Assembly (NCBI GenBank): GCA_033980235.1
Contig: CM067065.1
Location: 9,503,328-9,567,327, forward strand
DNA from: Diadema setosum
Taxonomy: Eukaryota > Echinodermata > Echinoidea > Diadematoida > Diadematidae
Direction of reading: 5' to 3'
Length of the DNA: 64,000 nucleotides
This document shows positions 10,822 to 21,700 of the stretch, in pieces (position 1 is the first letter of the stretch; the number at the start of each line of letters is the position of its first letter). Made by a program: the position numbers and the translations under genes. Below the pieces are notes generated by a model. That model searched no databases and had not been told where the DNA came from. It worked only from the letters and a program-made list of their open reading frames with translations.

Positions 10822-12291
10822 CTGGGGAAAGAGACAAGACGTGAACTTGAACTTTGAACTTTATAAATTTTTTTTTTTTTCCTGTTGGGCTGCATGATGA
10901 GACAAGATGAGACTTGAGATGATGCAAACAGAAATGAGTTACATACTATTTAAGCCCCCCCCCCCCCCCCGGAACTGTGAATTTGAACTTTGAAGTTGAA
11001 CTTTATTTATTTCTGTCAAGCGTGATAACACAAAATCAATACAATGTATCACAAAGTCTTACAAAAGAACAACATATAAACAAGAGTGAATAAAACAAAA
11101 ACAGAACCAAGGAAAGCAAGACCGGATGGCAGTTCTTCGTTATATTTTCTGAGAATTGTGTTGCAATTATGGTGTGCTCCTGGATTGTTTAGGGATTGCT
11201 CTACTCTTACCAGGATTGATGCAGCAGATACGTTGTGTAAAATTCTCAGTTTCTTTAATAAAAATGTTGCAAAACCTGAGCTCTCTTTAAAAAAAGAAAC
11301 AAAAAACAAAAGACACTAGCCACGTACGAACTACAAAATAAGCTCATGTCGTCAAATCGCAAATCATATGGTAAAATCTTATTACCTCATCAATGCGCTT
11401 GCTTTTTTATGCATTCCTGTATTTGAGCAGAGGTAAGCCAGCAAACAATAAAACATGGCATCACCTGAACAGATCTTTTATTTCCTTTTATTCCATTGTG
11501 ATATTATTGATGAAAACTTCAGAAGCTGTCGTTCTTCTCTATTCTAGATCTGCTCTGCGATCACGATACAATAATTGTATGATACCTCAGGGTTTAATGA
11601 CCAAAAAAAGAAAGAAAAAAAGAAGAAGAAGAAAGGAAGTGGGCTGTATGAGATGGAAGGCTGGAAAGACACAAATCCAAACTGTGTTATGACCGCAGCG
11701 ATGACAACAAAAGTTACGTTCAGACAGTGATTCTTAAGTTCAGGCCAAGTTCACTTCAAAGATAAGCTCGTAGTTAAGTATGGGGCGCCAAGTGTCACAT
11801 GATTTTTTTTTTTCGTAATTAAATGACTTTTCTTTTTTTAAATTGACAAATGACAACATCAGTTTCATCTCCGAAATTGCTGATTTCGTGACGAATGAGG
11901 CCATGTGACACTTGGCGCCCCATAAGAGCTTATCCTCGAAGTTAAGGATCGCTGTCTGAACGTAACTAAAGTACGAGTTGAGAAGTGGGCACACATATTT
12001 GGGTTATACTGTAGCAGTCAGTCACGTTATGTGATCCATCACCAAAATATTGCCACAGATACCAAGGCTCATAACACTGCACTCCCAGGTTATCTTGCTG
12101 AGAATTATATATGCGAGACAGAGGTCAATCATGTACTTTATCCACAATCATGTGCAAAGTTCATATGATAAATACATGTATTTCTTTTCTCATATTCATC
12201 TGTCATTATTCCCAAATCACTTACCACTATCCTATTGTGCCTACGCAATGGTTTTCTCCACTTTTCTTTTGTTTCCCCCCCCCCCCCACCC

Positions 12292-12331
<40 letters not shown>

Positions 12332-15300
12332 GTGAGGAGGGGATGGGGGAAGACAAGTTTTTAAAAGCTGAAGCTGAAAGCTTGAAATCTTGGAAACTTA
12401 TAGAAAGGAAGAAGTCTGGAGAGTCTTGCGGGGACTTTAACTGACTTCAAGGCAACAAATTGGAAAGCGCACAGAACTGGGGTTTCACACTCATCTTGAA
12501 GTGGCTTTCACGTACAGAGTGAAAAATCATACGAAATTAATGACGAAGGTTGCATGAAAATAAGACTCAGGACAAAACTGGTGTTGTGCACAAGTGGAAG
12601 ACAGCTGTTTCTATTGTTCAACCCAGGAGGCTGCGTCGACTCGAATGTTCATGTTGCAAATTAAAAGCTCGCTATAGCAACGGACCTGCACTGTTACATC
12701 CATTCCCAGAAGGACAGCTCTTTATACACAGGCACGGCTGCTGCTGTGCAGTTTTCAAATTCAGGAGTAGCCCGCCCTCTCGGTGAAGACAGAGATGATG
12801 GTAACAAGGCTGCTGCACGTTTTTAGAAAAGCAAGCCCACCATCATTCACAATTATACAGCCGGGAATACTTGTATTTCAGAAAACTTACAGGGGGTGGT
12901 GGTGGGGGATACTTTAACGTGTGTTAAATGCATCTCACCAGGCAAATATATATTTCTGATCAGAGGTGGGGATGGATTCTATATTGCTATTATTCTTCAT
13001 GGAGACACAAAAATATGTTCGGTTTTGTTCTTTATCTCGTTTGGATGAGGAGAGATTCTTAATAACAGATGTAGAGATTTATTACATTACAACTTGGCAA
13101 AAAAAATGCAAAATGTTGATTTGTATCACGTTTTTACTATTAGACCTTTTTTTTTTTTTTTTTTTTTTTTGAAGATCTGGAATTCCGTTCAGTCTGTTTC
13201 AACGCAGTACATGTATTTATTAAGTGTAATTGTACTGCACTTCATAAAACAGCTCAAAAAAAAAAAAAAACATGTCATATGATTTGTGCTCCAAATTAAG
13301 TGGTCACTTTTGCATTTTCATTTTCTTCCACACCTATGCAGCTGAGAGTGAAAAAAAGGAAAAAAATAAACAAATACAACAAAGAAAAAGAAAAATAATA
13401 GATAAATAAAATCATCCGTTGTAATCCTGTTGAAAGGAAATGGAAAAAAAAAAATAAAAAGGGTTTTAAAAAAAGTCCCTTTTCATTGACTGACCCCTAC
13501 CATGTGACCAGTGCAGTGAAATAATGGACCCATGTACATATAAATCTGTCTACACATCACGCAATAAAAGTCTCAATGGCACTGCAAACAAAATTGATAT
13601 ACCCCACTGATCCCTAGCCCCCATACCAAGACAGAGGTCGTGTAATATTCAGTGATCTACGTATACACACACAGCACGAAAGAGGATGAAACAGTCCACA
13701 CTACAAATGGTCAAAGGTCATACCATGATATCCTTTAGTGGGGAATGATTGGAAGGGTGACAAGGTAACAAAATGTAAGTACAGTTGTACGTGGCATAAA
13801 TGCAGACAATGCACACCATTGTGATCTTATGTTTGACGATACTGTTTTATGGATTTTTATTATCTCCCACACAGCAGTGAGCTGTCTAGTTGCAATCTAG
13901 TTGTTTTGTCGGGGGGTTTTTTCCTTACCGACTGCATTCCAATTTGAATGCCCCTGAGAAGCCTTAATTTCACAAGATAACCAATCAATAGTTCCAAATC
14001 ACTTTAAAGGATGGAATGTTAAGAGGGTTCAAGACTGTGGTCCTAAGAGGTAAAGCCTTTTTCTACCTTATTTCACCCCATACACTTAACAATGAACTTG
14101 CATCCACTGTACATGGTTTTTTTTTCTTTAATTAACTTATCAAACATGGTTGATGGATATACATATTTTCACACCTGAGTCACCATAGATATTATGAGTG
14201 TTAAACAATTAAACCAGAGATAAAAATATAACACAAATTGATTTCTAAAACTGACATGTGTAAAAGAGAGAGCATGACCTTATTTCCCGAAACTAATGTG
14301 TGTGTGTGTGCGTGTGTGTGTCTGAAGTGTGTATGTGTGTGTGTGTCTGAAGTGTGTGTGTGTGTGTTTTCAAAGAAAGGGGATATATTTTTTGTTTCTT
14401 TTCTTACATATTCTTGTTTTGGGTCTTTTTTTTCGGTTTGTCTGTTTGAGGGAAGACTGGGGGAAAGACTAATGCATGATACAGATTAAAGGGAAGATAA
14501 ACCCCAAGAACAATGTGGATTGAGTGAAAGCAGCAACATTAGTAGAACACATCGGTGAAAGTTTGAGGAACATCGGACAATCGATGCAAAAGTTATGAAT
14601 TTTTAAAGTTTTGGTGTTGGAACCGCTGGATGAGGAGACTACTAGAGGATATGACGTATGAGTGGACAACAATACAAAGAAAATATAAAGGAAATTCAAC
14701 AAAAATTCACTTTTCTAGAATTATGAAAAAACAATGGATCAAACGCTTTCAGAAAGCAGGGGGAATAATTGCTACCCTTAACATATATCAATATCAAGTT
14801 GATGGAATTTGTAATTTTCATGAAAAAGTGGATTTTTGCAGAATTTTCTTTATATTTTCTTGGTATTGTTGTCCACTCATACGTCATAACCTCTAGCAGT
14901 CTCCTCATCCAGCGGTTCCAACATCAAAACTTTAAAAATTCATAACTTTTGCATCGATAGTCCGATTTTCTTCAAACTTTCACTGATGTGTTCTACTAAT
15001 GTTGCTGCTTTCACTCAATCCACATTGTTCTTGGGGTTTATCTTCCCTTTAAGACCAATGGCAATTACACCCAAACAGACAAGCAAACAAACCAATGTGA
15101 TTATAATTATGTATAATGCAAACATTGCAAGAGAATGTCGTACATGTACAGTGCACTCCCATTATAACGAACACAATTATAATTAAATTCCAGTTGCAAC
15201 AAAATCAAAATTCAGGCCCTAACATTATTCTCCCTCTGTTATTTTATTGTTTACTTATTTGGTTTATAACAAAATGTCGATACAACAAAAGAAAACTGCC

Positions 15301-18300
15301 GGTCCTGAGGGCTTCGTTATAAAGGGAGTCCAATGTACTGTATGTAGGACACGGAAACACACACAAAAAGAGAGTGATTGATATAAAACAAAAGCAAGTA
15401 GCACATGTGCAAAGGCTTGGCATTTCTTTCTTTCTTTTTTATTTCATACATGTGGAGTATGATAATGAGAGCATTAATGGATTCATCACTTTGCAAACTA
15501 ATGATCTGTGTGCAAGTACCCTCATATCATGCATGTGTCCGAAAATGGTGCGGTAGTAGTCTTCGCTGAATTTTTGTCTCATGTCTTCCCCAGCATTTTG
15601 CTGAACAGTGAAACAAGGAAGAAGAAATAACAAAGACAAACACTTAGTAGAGAAGACAGTGGGGGAAAGGAAGAGCGAGGAAGAGAGAAAAATAGAAGAA
15701 GATATTAGAGAGTGAAAGATAGAGAGAAGGAAAAGTGTCATGGTATATCTTTGCACTTTGATTGTGAGTCATGAAAAAATGAATCTAGATTGGGCTACAG
15801 ACAGGGGGGGGGGGGGGAAGGAGAGAGAGGGAACCTTGTAAGCAGCGTACAGTGTATGTGTCAGAATTCTGAGGGCTGAAAATATGTACTACAGAAGAAA
15901 AACAGTATTTCCAGTTATGAACCTGCAGAGTTTTTTTTTTCTCTTTCTTTTTTTTTTTTTTTTTTGGTGCAGAAAACAATGGAAAATACTGAAACATTTA
16001 TGAACCTGCAGAGTCTTTTTTTTTTTTTTTTTTCTTTAGTAAAGGCTGGCAGCACAGGATTGTGTGTGTGTGTGTGTGTGTGGGGGGGGGGGGGGTAGGG
16101 GACACAGTTCTCCAAGACTTGATATACTGCCTTCTTTGATTTTCACCTCTCCTTAAGTAACCCTATCTTTCTTGGGCAATGAATTTTCTCTCCGTATGTT
16201 TTATGTGCCATACGCATCCAATAAAACTAAGTATCAAAATGATCTGGCAGTACATTAAAACTAAATAATCAAACAAATACAATATCGTAATACTTGTAGT
16301 TCTACATAATCATATCATGCACATGTGTGTAAGTGCATTTGTGTGTATACCTTAACATCCAACACATATTTCTCATGTATTTCATTATCATTGCTCTTTA
16401 ATTATCAAATTTTATTCCTTTGTGAATGACAGTCAAACCCTTTGAGACAGTGAGATCATGAGCATAAATACAGCCAAACTAAGTGCATGATGAAAGTGGA
16501 AAAAAAGAGGGATTATGTTTTTAGTTGTTGTTGTTGTTTTTTTTTTTTTTTCAACAGAGAACACAAAATTAGTTTTAAGTCCATCCCATGTATGGTGAGG
16601 CAGTGATAGTGTACAGTAGGGATAGGGTACACTTTGATGGAGGAGATTTTACAGGCCTGAGGGGTGTAAAATCTCTCTGACTAGTGATCACGCCTTCAAG
16701 AAATGAAACTTCATGAAGTTTTGCTTCATGTGTGGACGGACAGGCAAACATCAAGAAGAGTCATCAAAGTTAAACTTCAAGAAGTTTTGCCCAGGTGCAA
16801 CTGTAGCTTTTTAGAGGAAAAGAGATTGAAATGAACACACAATGTATCAAAGTGTCCACTAGATACAAACCTGAATTTCTTCTAGACGTATTTCCATATC
16901 TTCGTCGGCAGCAACCACTCCATCCATCCATTTAGGTACGTCCACTCCGTCATCGTCCTCGTAGTCGAGAGCCAGATCGAAGTAGACGACCTGTGTGTGT
17001 GTGGGGGGGGGGGGGGGAGGCAATCACATGAAGAAATGACAGAACTTGACTTCAGAGAACCATTGATGAATACAAACCTAAGTCTCGTCTATTGACCGAT
17101 TCGGGTTCGTTGAGGGCAGCAGACATTTAACGGCACAGGGCGCAGCCATGTGGGTGTATCAGCCCACCCCCCCTGCTCTCCCCCATCCCGGGGCAACATG
17201 TTTATCATGCACTTGTAACAAAGGTTCGCGCACTAAGCAAGCATTCGCGCACTCAGTAAGAGACGCCTATTGGCTAAAGCAGTTTTTCATTCTGCACGCG
17301 TGCTAATGTAGGGAGAGGGGTGGGGGAGTGCGGAGGGGGGGTCGGCTGATACACCCACTATGGCTGCGCCCATGCCAAAAATACACATAGCGCGTCACAG
17401 AATCGGTCAATAGGCATCGTATAACATTTTGTTGAGTGCATGGATGACTTCTGAATACCCTGTAAATGTGGACATGGCAGTATAGTAGCTACACTTTAGA
17501 TGATGGTGTGAGATGTAAAGTGCTGTGAAACAACTTGTGCTTTTGTGTGTGTGTGTGTGTGTGCGTTTTTTTTTTTTTTTTGGCGTAATAGCGCTGTACA
17601 AATGTAGCTATTGCATTCAATTTGTTTTCTTTTGTATTGCAACATTTTGTACCATAATGTAATGTACATGTATTGTTTTGTATGGTATTAAACCAGCCCT
17701 TCTCTACGAACACATACTATATAATGTGAGCAATCAAGTTGAGAAATCAGTCAAAGAAAAAAAAAAATGCAAACAATAGCTTCCTTGGTCTACAAAACAA
17801 GGGAAAAACAAAAATGTACATACACAACAGTTGGCCCAGTGAGTTACAGCATATTATTTAGTAACATACTGAAGGTTTTTTTCTCCTTTTTTTTTTTGAG
17901 AGGGGGTCACGAAAGTGGAGAAATTACAGTGTATTATTGATGAGTTTCTTGTTCATAGGCAATCAATTCCCACTCCCTACTCACGTAAACATTCAGCAAC
18001 AGGTGCATCTATTGATTTTTGCAACAAAAAAAAAAAAAAACTGTGTACAGTGTAGATAAAAAAAGTGAATTTATATTGCTACATGTAAAAGACTTGTCAC
18101 TCTTAATTCAAAATGAGTGGGAGCAACACAGCTCAGTCAGTAGCATTTTATAATCATCTGCCTTGCGATCAAATGGCTATTAGGTTCAATCCCAGCAAAT
18201 TTTGCTACTAAAGCAATGTTACATTATGTGTTAAATGATGTCGCCCCTTCTTGTTCCCTCATACAGGATATGAAACGGAGGTTCTGTGTGTGAGAGAGTC

Positions 18301-18738
18301 ACGACTCATCTGCATAAATATCAGACTTCATTCATTCATTGCAAAAGAGCAGGATGTGAATGCGGTTAGTCAGTTGTCTGCCTGAAACATCAACGGAAGG
18401 AAAAGAAGAAACATTTCTACAGTGTACATCATAATGAAGCAGGAGCTTAGCTCCAGATACAGACAGCAGGGATGCATGTACACTACAGGAAGAGACACAA
18501 ACTACATGTACAAACTCTATCATAATGATCAGCTCTAGGCCAACAAAAAAATACAAGTGACTGGAAATGTACTACTCAACACAAAATTAGTAGGCGTTTA
18601 TTCAGTACCGACTTGAGACTCCTTGAACAGCGGCATTTGTTTCAAGATAGTGCACACGAGTATACAATTGTGGCTAGCCTACTGAATGTATTAACTACAA
18701 ATCAATGATAGGGAACTGGTTTCAAAGAGAGAGAGGGT

Positions 18739-18771
<33 letters not shown>

Positions 18772-21700
18772 GGAGACTACAACACTACAACACGGGTTAT
18801 TTCACACTTTCATAAATACCACATGCTGAAATACAGTACGATTAGACTTGTAGCCAGCTGGTTTGGCAGATTTAAGCATAGCTTTGGGATAAATTGTGCA
18901 TGCAGAAATGAACGGCCAATGATGCATGGGAAAGGCCCAGCTGTTCCCTTTTCCCATCACCCACCCCCTGGGCAAACATCCCGACTGCCACGGAGCACTA
19001 TTGACTCTTTATTCTCAACAAAGATTAAGAGACTGCGGCAAACAAAGATTAAGTAAACAGAATCATTGCTGAACATCTGGAAGCTACTTCAGCAGTCGCT
19101 ATCAGTGATTTCTACAGTCACTGCTTACTGACATGCACTACTGGTCCATATTCCAAATGCATGTCCATAAAAGTACTTGATTATGAATTATCTTCTGATA
19201 CAAATCACTTTTCCTAGTCTGCATTTCTCAGCCTTTCACACAAACAGTATTGCCATGGTTTGTAAATATATGAACAAAGGGATGTCCTTGATTAAAAGTT
19301 ACTTTTTGTATCTTGAATTAATTGTTACAAGTTTTGGCTATGTTGCAGGACCCCCAGAGTAATCGTGTCTAAACCACAACATTGATCTTCCCTGGGTAAT
19401 TTTATAATGGTGAATAGATAAATTTATAAATTAGTTCATTAAAAAAAAAATAGAAAGATAATTAAATAAATAAATCTAAAATACTAGTGACACTTCTCTG
19501 ATGGCTTGTTCAGCCAATCAAAATCTCCAATATGAAATGTTTGTATTCAAAAAGAGAAATGTAGTGGCCTGCACCAAATAATAACCGTGTTGGGCAACCA
19601 GTCTTTCACATACGTTTCCATTTTGGAGATCCAATGGAGCAACTAATGGGTTGTTATGTTTCCTGTGTTGCGCACCACTTCATTTCTTTTTGGGAAAGCA
19701 ACATTTCAGATTGAAAGATCTATGTTAGTTGGCAGATTGGGACACCAAAGAAAAGAGTTAGTGTCTAGCCCTAACAGCATGTACACATCTGGGGAGTGTT
19801 TCACCCCCCCCCCAAAAAAAAAAAGCATTTAAATCAATCTTAGATTTTAGATTATTGTAAAATTATGGTATGCCACTGGCTTCCCTGTTCATTTAATCAG
19901 ACTTTCAGCATCCACTTCAAACTGTTATTGATATAAATTTACAAAGGAAATAAAAACATTTTTTTTTTTTGCCTTTTATTACAATATGTATATGATTAAG
20001 TATAATCTAGCGGCATGAATGAAAAAGAAAACTAGATATATCGCTACGGCTACTGATATGCCTCCGCCATAATGCATGGTTCTCCTAGGTCTATAGTACA
20101 ATGTCTTGACAATGTTTGATGACAGTTTCACACAATTGGCTAAATATTAAAACGACAGGTTTGACACAAATGTGCTGAATATTCACTTTCCTAGGACTAG
20201 GTTCAATTGGATGAATGATTAAAATGTCAGAGTGCAGATTTTGGGGGAACTGATGATTTTTACTTGACTTTTGACCCTTTTATAAGTTTATGCATTGAGT
20301 AATTTTCAAGGTATTGAGAAAAAGTATAATTTCAGTATCAAATGGGAAAATAGCATTATCTTAACCTGGCCTTTGACCTTTGACCTCACAGTTCCAAAGA
20401 GAATCAATGTTAGGTTAAACATGCATAAATATGTTCTGTAAGTTTCATGATGATACCTTGAGTTACTTTCGAGATATGGAGGAAAAAGTGCAATTTAGCA
20501 CTTTCACTTGACCTTTTTCCTTTTGACCTTTGGGCAAGAAACTTCCCCAAAAATATATATTGGGTAAAACATGCCATACATCAAGTTAAAAAAAAAAAAC
20601 CTTCGGGCATATTGCATTTTAAGGAAAGTAGTGATATTTTGAGGAGTTGACCATGACCTTTGACCCATGACCCCCAACTTCCCTAGATAATCACTGCCCA
20701 TCGGTACAAGCATATATACTAAGTTCCATGAGAATAACTTGAACCATTTGCGAGATATGGAGAGAAACATGAAATTTCAATGTTTTTTTCACAAAATAAC
20801 CTGTGACCTTTGACCTTTGACCCTGTGACCCTAAAATCCACACAAAGTATTATCCCCCAAGGATATACCCTCATACCAAGTTTGATGTAAAACCACCACA
20901 CGGTTCTTGAGATATCAACAAAAACAAAACGGGACGGACGGACGTACGGACGGATGTACGTACGGACGGACGGACGGACGGACGGACGACCCGAAAACAT
21001 AATGCCTCCGGCCACTTCGTCGCGGAGGCATAAAAAAGTCTTTAAAATTTTCATTTACATAAGGAAATCAAAACAACACTGAAGACACTGTAGCATACTA
21101 TAAACTTACATTTCTAAGTTAACTCGTTCCGCATTTTTATATAGACACTTGTGAGAGTATACTCAGGACTCATTCCTCAATAGGTTAAGTTTCTTAGTGA
21201 AACACCCTCCTGGTGAAACAGTTTACAGGGCATAATGCCTGACTGGACTGAGTGCATTTACTGGAGAAAGAAATGACATGGCTTACTTTATCTGACATTC
21301 TGCTGAAAGAGTTGTCAAAGCAAAAGAGGTAGTCCCCCGTTTCTTGGAGATGAAATCTGGAGAAATCAGGAAACAAACAGCACAAATAAGTTGCAATTTT
21401 AACAAATTTAATTGGTAGAGAGAGACAAAGTAAAGAAACTCACACCTGAACAAATAGTTTACTAGACAACATAAAAAAATAATGATAACATAAACACAGA
21501 AAATATAAAGAAAGATGATTGGCTTACTATAGAGTCATCATTCAGTCTGGGTCATACATTCTGAAAGAGGGTTCCTAACTGTTCATCACAAAAGTGTGTC
21601 AATTCAAAAGTTTATCATGCTGCAGTATAATCTTGACAATTCTATACATTGCAAAAGTTTTTCTTCCAATATTCATATGCACCACAAGATGCACATGGTA

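Noticed and set aside
14630..14908. Overlapping opposite-strand frames that both begin MRRLLE
   Set aside because: They are mirror images produced by the arms of a palindromic MITE.
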